From the NCBI GenBank assembly GCA_965276755.1, contig OZ255625.1, forward strand, positions 3,534,001 to 3,598,000: 64,000 bases of DNA, in the 5' to 3' direction. Both the position numbers and the translations under genes were made by a program. Positions 51,679 to 60,620 of this stretch are shown here, in pieces. Under the pieces are notes generated by a model that was not told where the DNA came from, made no database searches, and saw nothing but the letters and a program-made list of their open reading frames with translations. Position 1 is the first letter of the stretch, and each line of letters starts with the position of its first letter. The stretch is from CAJCIS01 sp965276755. GTDB lineage: Bacteria > Pseudomonadota > Alphaproteobacteria > Acetobacterales > Acetobacteraceae.

Positions 51679-51722
51679 GACGAAGGCAAATATGCGACGG
51701 GGGTTTGGGGGCGGGCAGGCGC
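51631..51722. repeat. GC palindrome, family P, variant
   Basis: Left arm 51631-51669 (GTTGGGGGAGCAGTGCCTGC) and right arm 51694-51722 (GCGACGGGGGTTTGGGGGCG) with the loop TTCATTTAGGACGAAGGC. The mobB stop TAG lies in the loop. Confidence 0.85.
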
Positions 51723-51745
51723 GTCGGATCGCTCATCGTGCACGC

Positions 51746-52186
51746 ATGAGGCGCTTTGCGGCACGCCTCGCAGCTTGCGTGCTGCTGCCGTTCCTGGCCC
51801 TTGCAGCCGTTCCGGAACGGGCCGGTGCGCAAACCACGCTTGCATGCGCGGACTTCCTTGCTCAATTGCACAGAAAGCCCGCCCACACGCAGTTCGTCGG
51901 CTGCACCTCAGTGCCGGACCGCCAGGGCAAGCCCCTGCGCGCCATCTATCACGTAAGCGGCCAGTTCGCGGCGCAAGCGGAGACCTATCTCGTGAAGGCC
52001 ACCGGCTTGGCCCGCCTCCGCCGGTCCTGCTGCCAGTGGGACGCGCCGCCACGCCAGTTCACTGCGAACGGGCGGGAGTTCTCGATCGCCATGGTCTCGG
52101 GCGAAACTCCCGTCGCCACCCGCGCCGCGTGGCCAGAAATTTCGACCTTTGAGATTACCGTTGAAACGATGACCGAAGACATCTGA
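51746..52186 (+). CDS. Secreted DUF4952-family protein
   Basis: 146 residues. Signal peptide (LAACVLLPFLALAAVPERAGA), then TTLACADFLAQLHRKPAHTQFVGC, the start of DUF4952, with the conserved RAIYHVSGQFAAQAETYLVK and CCQWDAPP blocks. Four cysteines could make two disulfides in the periplasm. The function of DUF4952 is unknown. The ATG at 51746 puts a short basic head before the hydrophobic core. It starts just after a P palindrome and converges with the amidotransferase gene. Confidence 0.8.
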   Translation: MRRFAARLAACVLLPFLALAAVPERAGAQTTLACADFLAQLHRKPAHTQFVGCTSVPDRQGKPLRAIYHVSGQFAAQAETYLVKATGLARLRRSCCQWDAPPRQFTANGREFSIAMVSGETPVATRAAWPEISTFEITVETMTEDI

Positions 52187-52249
52187 TCCGGCACGGCCCG
52201 GGCCACGTCAGCGCCGCCCCGCGCCTGCTTGCGTTCTTCGACTGGCTCT

Positions 52250-52350
52250 AGAGCACGTTCGGTGCTGATAGAAGCACCGAACGTGCTCTAAAGCTTTGTT
52301 TTAGAGCATGTTTTTCGGACGGGTGATCCCACTTGGTCCGAACATGCTCT
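52250..52350. repeat. Two AT/GC hairpins, family C (AGAGCATG type)
   Basis: Hairpin 1: AGAGCACGTTCGGTGCT (52250-52266) with its exact complement at 52273-52289. Hairpin 2: AGAGCATG...TTCGGAC (52303-52320) with GTCCGAACATGCTCT (52336-52350). They share ends, differ inside, and sit between two convergent genes where they can terminate both. Confidence 0.85.
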
Positions 52351-53110
52351 AGTCCGCCGCCTGCATTATGCGCGGCGTGCGCATAGCCGCGCCGAATGCC
52401 TCGAAGATGCGCGCGGACAGCGAGTCCTGCCCGCAGTCGAATTCCGGATGCCATTGCACACCCAGCGTAAAGACGCTCGCCGAAACATGGCGGATCGACT
52501 CGATCGTGCCGTCCGGTGCCGCCGCCTCGCACACCAAACCCGTGCCGAGCTGGTCTATCCCCTGCGTATGCAGCGAATTGACCATGACCCGCCGCTCGCC
52601 GGCCAGTCGATGCAGCAAGCCGCCTTCGCACAGGCTCACCTCGTGTGCCTTGGCCATCTTCTCGGCCAGATCATCCGTATCAGGTGCGGAATGATCCAGC
52701 CGGCCAGGCAGATCCGCAAGCCTCTGGTGCAGCGTGCCGCCAAGGGCCACGTTCAATTCCTGAAAACCCCGGCAGATCGCCAGCAGCGGCAGCCCGCGCG
52801 CAATCGCCGCGCGAATAAGAGGCAGCGTAGTGGCGTCTCGCGCCGCGTCCGTGGGCGAATCATCGGGCGGCGGCTCGCCGCCATATTGGGTTGGGTTGAT
52901 GTTCGATTTGCTGCCGGTCAGCAGCACGCCATCCAGCACATCCAGCAATGCGCACAAATCCGCCGCCTCGCCGAGAGCCGGCAGCAGCACCGGAACCGCG
53001 CTTGCGTATTTCGCCACTGCGCGCACGGCGAAATCGGATGCCGCGTGGTTGGGCAGACTCGCCGGGCCAAAGCTCTTGATGCAGCAGGAAATTCCAATGA
53101 TCGGGCGCAT
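52349..53110 (-). CDS. Class I glutamine amidotransferase (PuuD/peptidase C26 family)
   Basis: 253 residues from ATG 53110 (MRPIIGISCCIK). The nucleophile Cys is in LLAICRGFQELNVALGG, the HTQGID loop follows NSLHTQG, and the catalytic His-x-Glu is in GVQWHPEFD. This matches gamma-glutamyl-gamma-aminobutyrate hydrolases such as PuuD, which release GABA in putrescine breakdown. No other put/puu gene is near, so the exact substrate is open. The stop overlaps a family C hairpin. Confidence 0.9.
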   Translation of the reverse strand: MRPIIGISCCIKSFGPASLPNHAASDFAVRAVAKYASAVPVLLPALGEAADLCALLDVLDGVLLTGSKSNINPTQYGGEPPPDDSPTDAARDATTLPLIRAAIARGLPLLAICRGFQELNVALGGTLHQRLADLPGRLDHSAPDTDDLAEKMAKAHEVSLCEGGLLHRLAGERRVMVNSLHTQGIDQLGTGLVCEAAAPDGTIESIRHVSASVFTLGVQWHPEFDCGQDSLSARIFEAFGAAMRTPRIMQAAD

Positions 53111-53210
53111 GACTCGTCGAGGATGCGGAAGGCGCGTCAATAAAAGAAGTAAAAAATGCTGCGACGCAACGGCGACTGGCGATTGTGGCAGAAATGCCGC
53201 AGCAGCCAGA

Positions 53211-53316
53211 TTGGGGGAGATGTGCCATCCCCCCCAAACCCCCCGTCATTATTTAAGACGAGGCCCCAAAATCGACGGGGGGTCTGGGGGGGATGGCACA
53301 TCTCCCCCAGCCTTAC
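53211..53316. repeat. GC palindrome, family P, full-length copy
   Basis: Arms 53211-53251 (TTGGGGGAGATGTGCCATCC) and 53273-53313 with loop TTATTTAAGACGAGGCCCCA. Best-preserved long copy besides 128-229. It separates the amidotransferase start from the Tyr/Pro-rich gene's stop. Confidence 0.95.
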
Positions 53317-53323
53317 CTTCACT

Positions 53324-53758
53324 TTACTGCACGGTGCCGTAAGAAGGCGCCCCCAGCCCCGGGCAAGTGCACCCTTGCCCGATGGGCGAGTAAGCCGGCG
53401 CCACGCACTGATAAACGCCGGCATAGCAAGTCGCGCCATATGCGACCTTGCCGGAACCCTGCGCCTGCGACTGGGCGGGCGCCTGTGCGGCGGGCGGCGG
53501 TGGCGGATAGTAGGCCGCCGGTGGATAGTAGCCCGGATAATACGGGGGGTAATAGGCCGGCGGATAGTAATAGGGGTAGCCGACCGGTCCCGGCGCGATA
53601 ACGACGGGCGGCAGGCCAATGAAGAAGCCGCCGCGCCACCAAGCCCGCGCAGGGCTCGGCGTGAGCGTGGTCGCAAGAAAGGCGGGCGCGGCGAGCAGTG
53701 CCGCCGCCGCAAGCGCCCGGCTCTTCACAGACGCCGGGCTGCGCGAAAGAATTGACAT
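53324..53758 (-). CDS. Secreted Tyr/Pro-rich protein with Cys-rich tail
   Basis: 144 residues from ATG 53758. Signal peptide (about 1-38, ending PARA), then WWRGGFFIGLPP and a low-complexity run of PYYYPP, YYPPYYPGYY and PPPPPAAQ about 45 residues long, then a conserved-looking end (GATCYAGVYQCVAPAYSPIG with CTCPG) holding four cysteines. Such tyrosine/proline-rich exported proteins occur in alphaproteobacterial envelopes, but I do not recognise a function. It may be a wall-spanning or surface protein. Confidence 0.7.
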   Translation of the reverse strand: MSILSRSPASVKSRALAAAALLAAPAFLATTLTPSPARAWWRGGFFIGLPPVVIAPGPVGYPYYYPPAYYPPYYPGYYPPAAYYPPPPPAAQAPAQSQAQGSGKVAYGATCYAGVYQCVAPAYSPIGQGCTCPGLGAPSYGTVQ

Positions 53759-53852
53759 GCGCACACATCCAGAAATTGCCGGCACACCATTGCGCCAGCC
53801 TGCATACGCCAAGGTGTAAATCGGCCCGCGGTTCCGCAAGTCTGTTGTCTGG

Positions 53853-54497
53853 TTACGGAGTGTTGCCGCTGAGCGCGTCCAGATCCACGTACGTAAAGAT
53901 GCCGTTATCATAATTGCCGCCTAGCGAGACGGCACTCAGCCGGATACGAGTCTCGCGCCCCTGTGCATCCACCACCGACCAGCCGGTTAAGGCCATCGGG
54001 TGGTCTTCCATCACCAGCGTCAGGCTGCCATCCCCGGGCGAGGCTGTCTTGACCAGCGTGACTTGTATAACCCCCCCGTGATGGGAAAACGCGGTCACGG
54101 TCACATCGCCGGACAGGGTGATCCGCTCGCGCAGCAGCAGCCCCAGCGGCGTCTGACCCACGGGCAGATTGTCGGTCTGGTTGAGCTTGGCGTCGTGCAG
54201 AACGACCAGGCCGTGGCTGGCCACCAGCAGAAGCGGGCTGGGCGGATCGTACTGGAAGCGGATGCGGCCCGGCCGGACCAGCCACATCGTGCCGGTGGCC
54301 GTGGCGCCATCCTGCGCGATTTGCAGGAAGTGCGCCTGCACGCTGGTCAGCCCGTTCAGATAGGCCTGAACCTGGCGCACCGTGGCCGCGTCGGCATCCT
54401 GCAGCACGGCCGCGTGCGCCTCGTCCGCGCGCGCTTGCGGCGAGGGGAGTGCCACGACAAGGCAGGCGAGCAGGGCCAAAAATTTCATCTTCTGCAT
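53853..54497 (-). CDS. LolA-like periplasmic lipoprotein carrier
   Basis: 214 residues from ATG 54497 (54488 is an alternative). A signal peptide (MKFLALLACLVVALPSPQARA) precedes a LolA fold: VQAYLNGLTSVQAHFLQIAQ, GTMWLVRPGRIRFQYDPPSPLL, then VTLVKTASPGDGSLTLVMED and TRIRLSAVSLGGN. LolA carries lipoproteins from the inner membrane to the outer membrane. Alternatively it belongs to the DUF/LolA-related outer-membrane carriers, but the order of motifs is LolA's. It is divergent from the second TonB receptor. Confidence 0.85.
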   Translation of the reverse strand: MQKMKFLALLACLVVALPSPQARADEAHAAVLQDADAATVRQVQAYLNGLTSVQAHFLQIAQDGATATGTMWLVRPGRIRFQYDPPSPLLLVASHGLVVLHDAKLNQTDNLPVGQTPLGLLLRERITLSGDVTVTAFSHHGGVIQVTLVKTASPGDGSLTLVMEDHPMALTGWSVVDAQGRETRIRLSAVSLGGNYDNGIFTYVDLDALSGNTP

Positions 54498-54625
54498 GTG
54501 ACACCCACGCAGGCGAGAGAGAAGACGTTGCAGGCCCCCTGTCGCAGCTTTAATGCGGAGCGCCTTGCCTCCTCGGACGCGTCTTCTGTTATAATGTAAC
54601 ACTCGCCTCCGGAGAGAGCGCCTCG

Positions 54626-56737
54626 ATGCGCGCCCCACTCGCCTGCTTGCCTACCCTGCTGACGATCCTGCCGCTCTGGGCCGCCGCCGCCGCCGCCGCC
54701 GCCGCGCCCGCGTCCCCGATCGAGGAGATCGTCGTCCGCGCTCGCCGGCTCGATCGCGCCCGCGTCGGCATCCAGCCCTCGCTCGGGGCGAGCACCACGG
54801 TGCTGGACGCGCGCGCTCTGGCCAACGTGCCCCAAGGCAGCAATGCCGGCCTGGCCCAGGTGCTGCTGCAAATCCCCGGCGTGGCTGAAGACAGCTTCGG
54901 CCAAATCCACGTCCGTGGCGACCACAACGCGGTGCAATACCGCCTGGACGGCGTCGAGCTGCCGGAGGGCCTGTCTGTCTTCAGCCAGGCGCTGCAAAGC
55001 CGCTTTGCCCATTCGCTGTCCTTCATCACCGGCGCGCTGCCCGCGCAATACGGCCAATTGCAGGCCGCGGTCATCGACATCACCACCCGCAGTGGCTCAA
55101 CCGACGCCGGCGGCACGCTTTCGCTATACGGTGGCGCGCGGGATAACTTCCAGCCCAGCCTGTCCTACGGCGCCAGCGCCGGCGCCTGGGATTATTTCGT
55201 CACCGCCGATTTTCTGCACAGCCGCGTCGGCATTGAAAATCCGACCAATTCGTTCAACGCCGTGCACGATCTCACCAACCAATATCACGGCCTGACGCAT
55301 ATCGATTATATCCCCGACGCCGATACCCGCTTCAGCCTGATCGCCGGCGTCTCCAGCGCGCAATTTCAAATTCCCAACAATCCCGGCCAGACCCCCACGC
55401 TCGGTCTCAACGTCGATGGCATCACAGACTTTAACAGCGCCACGCTGAGCGAACACCAGCGCGAAATCACGGATTTCTCCATCCTCACGCTGCAAAAGCA
55501 GCTTGGCGCACTCGATGTGCAGAGCGCGCTATTTTCGCGCTACACCAGCCTGTATTTCTCGCCCGATCCGCTGGGAGATCTGCTGTTCACCGGTATCGCC
55601 CAGCGCGCCGGCCGCAGCGTCTGGTCGAACGGCACGCAGACCGACGCAAGCTGGGCCGCGAGCAGCACGCACACCATCCGCTTTGGCCTTCAACTCAGCG
55701 AGGAGCGCACCGTCTCCAGCACGCTCTCCTCCGTCCTGCCCCTGGCACCCGACGGCACCCAGATCGGCGGCACGCCGATCACCATTCCGGGCGGCAGCGG
55801 TCATTCGGGTTCCGTCGGCGGTCTCTACGCGCAGGACGAATGGCGCCTGGCGCGAGGGCTCACGCTCAATTACGGCGCCCGGCTGGATTACGTCGATGAA
55901 TACGCCCACGCCAACGATCTCTCCCCCCGCGTCAATCTGGTCTGGCAGCCGGACCGCCAGACCAGCCTGCACGCAGGCTACGCGCATTATTTCACGCCTC
56001 CGCCCTTCGAGCTGGTCTCCGGCGCCGACCTCGCACCCCTTGCCCACACCACCGCCGCACCCGCCACCACGCAGGACGCGACCGTGCGCCCCGAGCGCGA
56101 CAATTACATCGATGCCGGCTTGGACCGCATCCTGCTGCCAGGCTGGCACGCCAGCCTGGACACCTATTTCAAGCATGCGCGGGATCTCATCGACGAGGGC
56201 CAGTTCGGTGCGCCGGTCATCCTCTCCGCCTTCAACTATCAGACCGGCCAGGTCACCGGCATAGAAGCCGCCACCAGCTACGATCACGGCCCCTGGTCGC
56301 TCTACGCAAACCTCGCCGACAGCCGTGCGATCGGGCGGGACATCATCACCGCGCAATTCAATTTCACGCCTGACGAGCTCGCCTACATCGCCCACCATTA
56401 CGTGCACCTGGATCACGACGAGCACTACGCAGGCTCGGCCGGCGCCGCCTACACGGCGTTTGCGGCAAGCGCATACAAGGCGCGGCTCTCTGCCGATCTG
56501 GTGGTCGGCAGCGGCTTGCGTGCGGCCGGCGCCGTGCCGAACGGGCGCGAACTGCCGGGCTATTACGTGGTCAATCTTGGGGCGGTTCAGACGCTGCGTG
56601 GCGCGGAGCTGCGACTCGATGTGCTCAACTTGCTCGACCGCAGATACGAGATACGCGACGGCACCGGTGTGGGCGTCGGCGCGCCGCAATGGGGGTTGCG
56701 GCGGACGGTGTTGGCAGGGGTGACGCAGAGGTTCTAG
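54626..56737 (+). CDS. TonB-dependent outer-membrane receptor (second)
   Basis: 703 residues. The signal peptide contains a run of nine alanines written as (GCC)n. A TonB-box-like EEIVVRAR and the plug (AGLAQVLLQIPGVAEDSFGQ, VQYRLDGVELPEGLSVF, ITTRSG) follow, and the barrel ends GLRRTVLAGVTQRF with terminal Phe. The short plug and barrel resemble the oar-like or small-substrate TBDRs. The ligand is unknown. It is divergent from lolA with a 128-base spacer, and a T-family hairpin follows the stop. Confidence 0.88.
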   Translation: MRAPLACLPTLLTILPLWAAAAAAAAAPASPIEEIVVRARRLDRARVGIQPSLGASTTVLDARALANVPQGSNAGLAQVLLQIPGVAEDSFGQIHVRGDHNAVQYRLDGVELPEGLSVFSQALQSRFAHSLSFITGALPAQYGQLQAAVIDITTRSGSTDAGGTLSLYGGARDNFQPSLSYGASAGAWDYFVTADFLHSRVGIENPTNSFNAVHDLTNQYHGLTHIDYIPDADTRFSLIAGVSSAQFQIPNNPGQTPTLGLNVDGITDFNSATLSEHQREITDFSILTLQKQLGALDVQSALFSRYTSLYFSPDPLGDLLFTGIAQRAGRSVWSNGTQTDASWAASSTHTIRFGLQLSEERTVSSTLSSVLPLAPDGTQIGGTPITIPGGSGHSGSVGGLYAQDEWRLARGLTLNYGARLDYVDEYAHANDLSPRVNLVWQPDRQTSLHAGYAHYFTPPPFELVSGADLAPLAHTTAAPATTQDATVRPERDNYIDAGLDRILLPGWHASLDTYFKHARDLIDEGQFGAPVILSAFNYQTGQVTGIEAATSYDHGPWSLYANLADSRAIGRDIITAQFNFTPDELAYIAHHYVHLDHDEHYAGSAGAAYTAFAASAYKARLSADLVVGSGLRAAGAVPNGRELPGYYVVNLGAVQTLRGAELRLDVLNLLDRRYEIRDGTGVGVGAPQWGLRRTVLAGVTQRF

Positions 56738-56743
56738 AAGCAA

Positions 56744-56779
56744 GGTCTGCTTTTTTGAAAAAAGAAGCAAAAAACTTTT
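56744..56779. repeat. Poly-T/poly-A hairpin, family T
   Basis: GTCTGCTTTTTTGAAAAAAGAAGC followed by AAAAAACTTTTA, starting 7 bases after the TonB-receptor stop; suited to terminate it. Confidence 0.75.
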
Positions 56780-56925
56780 ATCTTTTTGTTTCAGTGGGCT
56801 GCGACTTCTTGCTTTTTCCTGCAACTTGCTCCACTCGGGGCGTTAACATGCTTGCGCTTATGCCGTAACGTGTTCTGGCCGCCTGGAGCGCGCCCGATCA
56901 ACTCCAGCATCTGGTGAGGTTACCT

Positions 56926-57186
56926 ATGACATACGTATCGAGAACAGCCGCCGTGGCCCTCCTCGCTTTGGGTGCCGTCGGCACGTCGGCGACTGCCGCA
57001 TCAGCCGCCATCGCCTGCAATGCGGAAGGCCAGTGCTGGCACGTTCGCCGGCCATACGCCTATGCGCCGGCCTACGGGGTGGTTGTGCACCCGAACAGCT
57101 GGCGCTGGGGTCCCGGTGGGCACTACGTCTGGCGCGAACATGCCGGCCGCGGCTATTGGCGCAATGGGGTGTGGGTGACGTTCTAA
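56926..57186 (+). CDS. Small secreted hypothetical protein
   Basis: 86 residues from ATG 56926 (GAGGTTACCT upstream). Signal peptide about 1-27 (ending ASA), then a mature part of ~59 residues rich in Trp, Tyr, His and Gly with two cysteines (ACNAEGQCWHVRR) and WRNGVWVTF at the end. Small W/Y/H-rich exported proteins like this are common in Rhizobiales and Rhodospirillales with no known function. It stands alone before a decayed P repeat. Confidence 0.7.
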   Translation: MTYVSRTAAVALLALGAVGTSATAASAAIACNAEGQCWHVRRPYAYAPAYGVVVHPNSWRWGPGGHYVWREHAGRGYWRNGVWVTF

Positions 57187-57268
57187 ATAGACCGGGGGTC
57201 TGGGGGCTTGGGCGGAAGAAATCGGCGCATGCGCCGATCCGCCCAAGGCACAGCTCCCCCAGCCTTTC
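57187..57268. repeat. Degenerate GC palindrome, family P, with GGCGCATGCGCC insert
   Basis: GACCGGGGGTCTGGGGGCTT, then the perfect hairpin GGCGGAAGAAATCGGCGCATGC..., and GCACAGCTCCCCCAGCC at the right end. Only the outer edges follow the family. It lies between two convergent genes. Confidence 0.6.
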
Positions 57269-57273
57269 TCATT

Positions 57274-60200
57274 TTATTTGCCTGTCTTTGAGAATAACCC
57301 AAAGACCCCGCGCAAAATGCCCGGCGTCAGTGCCGACAGCGCATTGACCCCAACCTTCGGATCGCTCAACGGCCCCCGCACCGAGTACTGCGCGGCAAAA
57401 ACCCCGCCACCCTTTTCCGGACTGAACAGCCGCCCCACTATCGGAATCAGCCCTGGCAACTGGTTGAAGAAATACGCCGGCACCACTGTCCCGGTCACAT
57501 CTGCGCGCCGCGCCAGCAAATCAATGCTGCCCTTGGCCGTAATCCCCAGCGAGGCAGAGTACGCCCGCGCATCATCCAGGCGCAGCACCTGCTGCACATA
57601 CGAAAACGGCACCACCGCACGCGCAAACCCCAGGCCGGGCCCGCGCAGCAGATCGATTGCCCCGTACAGCGTCATCGCCTTGAGCAGGCGCCCGACCGCC
57701 GGCGCATCCGTGATGCGAAAGGCCGCCAGCGTTGCCGTACCACGTAACGGCGAGTGTGCTTGCCTGTCGTCATAGACTCCATCCACGCGCAACTTGCCGC
57801 CGCGAATATTGTCAGCAATGCCCGCCGCCAGCAGAACGGCGCCGGAATCGGCGGAGTCCACGCTGATGCGCCGCCCGCCGGGCGCGGGCACGATCGTGGC
57901 CGTCACCACGTTCTGGGCCGCGCCGGCCCGCAAGTTCGCGCGCGCGATATGCAGCCCATCGCTCTCGGCCTTCAGGCTGACGCCGGCCAGCGCCTGGTCT
58001 CGCGCCAGGATCACCCGATCAAACGCCAGATCGGCTACCCAGCGTGCGCCCGGCTTGGCTTCCGCGCGCGTCTCGGCCCGCACCGCCTCCTGGGGCTTGG
58101 CCGAGCCTGCGGGGTGCGAAAGCAGCGAGGAAATATCCAGCGCCGGTCCGCGCAGCGCCACATGCAAGCGGGCGTCTCCACGCTGCGGCAGCCCGATCGT
58201 GCCATGCGCCTCGCTGCGCCCCATGCGCACCCGATCCAGCACAAGTACCGTTTCCTGACCCGCTCGGAATTGCGCGTGGCTGGCAATGCTCAGCCCCGGC
58301 CCCTCGGCCGAGAGCCGGTCCAGCCGCGTGATGCGCCCGCGGGTCAGCCCGAGCCGCGCCGAGGCGTGCGCCGCCGGCCCTGCCGCCTTGCTCCACCCCA
58401 AAGGCGTGGCAATGGAAGCTGCCCCCAGATCGAGGTCGATGGCGGCCGCCCCTGTGCCATCCCGCCGCTCGGCGTAGTCCACGCGCACGCCTGCGTTGCC
58501 CCCGCTCAGCACGCCCGCGGGCAGGCCGGCCGCCACCATGGCCTCAGGCGTGGCCAGGCCCGCGGCCGTATAGTGCTCCAGCACCTGGCCAGGCGGCCCG
58601 TTGCGGAAATCCATGTCCACGCCCAGCCGGGCCGGGATGGACGCCACGTCCGCCGTGCCCGCAATGCGCAGCGAGTCCGCGTTGACCTTCATCTCCAGCG
58701 CGCCGTGGTCGAGGTCCCGCCCGGCCACGACCCCGCCCAGATGCACGTCGGTCAAGTGCGCGTCCGCCTTGATGCCGATGTCATCCATGTTGACGCGGTC
58801 ATCGAGCGGCAGGCGCACCGAGAGCGCAATCTCCGCCCGCCCTGCCGGATCGCGCATGTCCACCGGCCGGCGGGAGAGCAGATGCAGGCGCGGATGGTTG
58901 AGCAGCGCCAGTACACCGCCCAGCCCGCCCGCGACCCGCAGGTCGATTTGTCCTATCTGGTCCTTTGCCGACAGCCCGGTAATTTCCATGCGCCCATCGC
59001 TGACCGCCAACGTGCCTGCATTCCCGGCGACGAGCTGCCTAGCCCCCGCCACCTCAATCAACAGCGCATCCGGCCCCTGCAGCGTCACGCGGCCATTGGC
59101 GTGGACCATCCCCGGCACGGGCTTGAGCCAGGAAAAAGCCAGGTCGCGCGCATCGATGCCCCCGCCCAAGGCGGTCAGGCTCACGCCCGAACCATCTGCA
59201 GCCGCCTCGATCGTGCCCGTGACATGCCCGTTTTGTGCCGTGCCCGCGCTGATATTGGCCACAATCCACGGCCGCGCCCCGCCGCCTGTGCCGAGCGGCC
59301 AATAGGCCGGCAGATCGGCGAAATCGGCGCGATCCAGATCGAGCGCGAAATCGCCCCGCACCCGCCCGCCGGCCAGCGCCGCGCGACCGTGCCCCGTGAG
59401 GACCGGCGGGGGCAGATGCGCCCCCGGCGCGGGGATCGGCACAATCCGCAAGCGCTGCAACTCGACGTGCCGCGCATCCGGCGCCACCAGCACCGCACTG
59501 GCCTCGCCCAAGGCCAGCGTGCCGCGCCCGGCCGCCAGCGTGCCCGCGCCCACCTGCACCGCCAGCTTTCCGGATGCCAAGGAGAAGTCGGGTGCCAGAT
59601 CGGCCTCCAGTCTGCCCTGCAGCGGTGCATCCAGCGCGGCCCCCTGGGCAAAGCCCGGCAGCGCGCGCGCCAGCATCGCAGGCGAGATCGGCGTGGTCTG
59701 CGCGGTGATATGCGTGCCCGCGGCACTTAATTCGGCCTGCGCGGTGAGCGTGGCCTGGGCTTGGCCCGCCAGAAGCGCCAGCACCGCCTGGCCGCTGATA
59801 CCGCCGCCGGCCTGCCGCTGCAGGTCGATCGAGCCCGCGCGCGCCTGCCAGAGCGCGCCCAGGGCTTCATCGCGCATATCGACCACCGCGCTGCGCACAT
59901 GCAGCTCCGCCAGTTGGCTGAGGAAGGGCAATGTGTGGCCATGCCCGCCACCGGTCAGTTCCTCCAGCAGGCGCTGGCCACCGGGGGCAGCGGGCGTTGC
60001 CACCCGCGCCTCGCTGGCGCCGAGATCGAGCGCCAGGGAGCCATCTTCCCGCCGCAGCAGCGAGAGCCTCGGCCCGTCGATCTCGATGGCTCGTGGCGCG
60101 ATCGTTCCCAACAAGAGCGGCGCCGGCGCCAGGCTCACGCGCCCGGCCGGCAGGCGGGCCAGGCGCGTACCGTCGGGTGCGGTGACCGTAATGTCCTGCC

Positions 60201-60447
60201 AGCGCACATCGATGGCGCTGCCCGGATCGACGAAACCTTCCCACGCCAGGGCGGCATGGCCGATCGCCAACTGCGCGCCGGGGGCGACGAGCCGGTACGC
60301 CTCGCGCTGCGTCAGCCAGGTGATGTCGATGGGCCCTTGGCTGAGCCGCCAGCCCAGCAGCACCGCGCCCAGCACTAGTGCGCCCAGCACGCCAAGTGCG
60401 GCTTCCGTGACAAGGTGCAGCGCGTGCGAGGAGGCGGCTTTTAGCAA
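57274..60447 (-). CDS. YhdP/AsmA-like envelope protein (DUF3971)
   Basis: 1057 residues from TTG 60447 (an earlier TTG at 60507 would add residues encoded by a poly-T hairpin). One N-terminal TM (VTEAALGVLGALVLGAVLLGW) is followed by RLSQGPIDITWL and LAIGHAALAWEGF, the start of DUF3971. Then come ~900 residues of beta-rich repeats and a C-terminal AsmA-like block (DLLRGPGLGFARAVVPFSY, GTVVPAYFFNQLPGLIPIVG, AQYSVRGPLSDPKVGVN). YhdP-type proteins form inner-membrane-anchored bridges that move phospholipid to the outer membrane. It is divergent from glnE. Start uncertain; the rest is secure. Confidence 0.85.
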   Translation of the reverse strand: MLKAASSHALHLVTEAALGVLGALVLGAVLLGWRLSQGPIDITWLTQREAYRLVAPGAQLAIGHAALAWEGFVDPGSAIDVRWQDITVTAPDGTRLARLPAGRVSLAPAPLLLGTIAPRAIEIDGPRLSLLRREDGSLALDLGASEARVATPAAPGGQRLLEELTGGGHGHTLPFLSQLAELHVRSAVVDMRDEALGALWQARAGSIDLQRQAGGGISGQAVLALLAGQAQATLTAQAELSAAGTHITAQTTPISPAMLARALPGFAQGAALDAPLQGRLEADLAPDFSLASGKLAVQVGAGTLAAGRGTLALGEASAVLVAPDARHVELQRLRIVPIPAPGAHLPPPVLTGHGRAALAGGRVRGDFALDLDRADFADLPAYWPLGTGGGARPWIVANISAGTAQNGHVTGTIEAAADGSGVSLTALGGGIDARDLAFSWLKPVPGMVHANGRVTLQGPDALLIEVAGARQLVAGNAGTLAVSDGRMEITGLSAKDQIGQIDLRVAGGLGGVLALLNHPRLHLLSRRPVDMRDPAGRAEIALSVRLPLDDRVNMDDIGIKADAHLTDVHLGGVVAGRDLDHGALEMKVNADSLRIAGTADVASIPARLGVDMDFRNGPPGQVLEHYTAAGLATPEAMVAAGLPAGVLSGGNAGVRVDYAERRDGTGAAAIDLDLGAASIATPLGWSKAAGPAAHASARLGLTRGRITRLDRLSAEGPGLSIASHAQFRAGQETVLVLDRVRMGRSEAHGTIGLPQRGDARLHVALRGPALDISSLLSHPAGSAKPQEAVRAETRAEAKPGARWVADLAFDRVILARDQALAGVSLKAESDGLHIARANLRAGAAQNVVTATIVPAPGGRRISVDSADSGAVLLAAGIADNIRGGKLRVDGVYDDRQAHSPLRGTATLAAFRITDAPAVGRLLKAMTLYGAIDLLRGPGLGFARAVVPFSYVQQVLRLDDARAYSASLGITAKGSIDLLARRADVTGTVVPAYFFNQLPGLIPIVGRLFSPEKGGGVFAAQYSVRGPLSDPKVGVNALSALTPGILRGVFGLFSKTGK

Positions 60448-60460
60448 AGCAAGCCAAGCA

Positions 60461-60497
60461 GTTCTTTTTTGAAAAAAAGAACGAAAAAACTTTTGTC
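60461..60497. repeat. Poly-T/poly-A hairpin, family T (left of head-to-head pair)
   Basis: GTTCTTTTTTGAAAAAAAGAAC then GAAAAAACTTTTG. It is an inverted copy of the repeat at 60535-60573 and lies at the 5' end of the YhdP-like gene. Confidence 0.85.
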
Positions 60498-60534
60498 CAT
60501 TGCCCAAGCCGGCAAAGACTCGGTGTGCCGACTT

Positions 60535-60573
60535 GCAAAAGTTTTTTGGTTCTTTTTTTCAAAAAAGAACTGC
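60535..60573. repeat. Poly-T/poly-A hairpin, family T (right of head-to-head pair)
   Basis: CAAAAGTTTTTTGGTTC then a T7-C-A6-GAAC hairpin. With the left copy it forms a ~115-base inverted pair in the shared glnE/YhdP promoter region. Confidence 0.85.
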
Positions 60574-60620
60574 TTCCTTTTTGCTTGTCTTTCGCACCTG
60601 ACAAGCGCCCAGCTTATCGA

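Noticed and set aside
57754..59730. 658-codon plus-strand frame opposite the YhdP-like gene
   Set aside because: His/Arg/Gln-rich antisense shadow; the minus-strand product has YhdP/AsmA motifs throughout.
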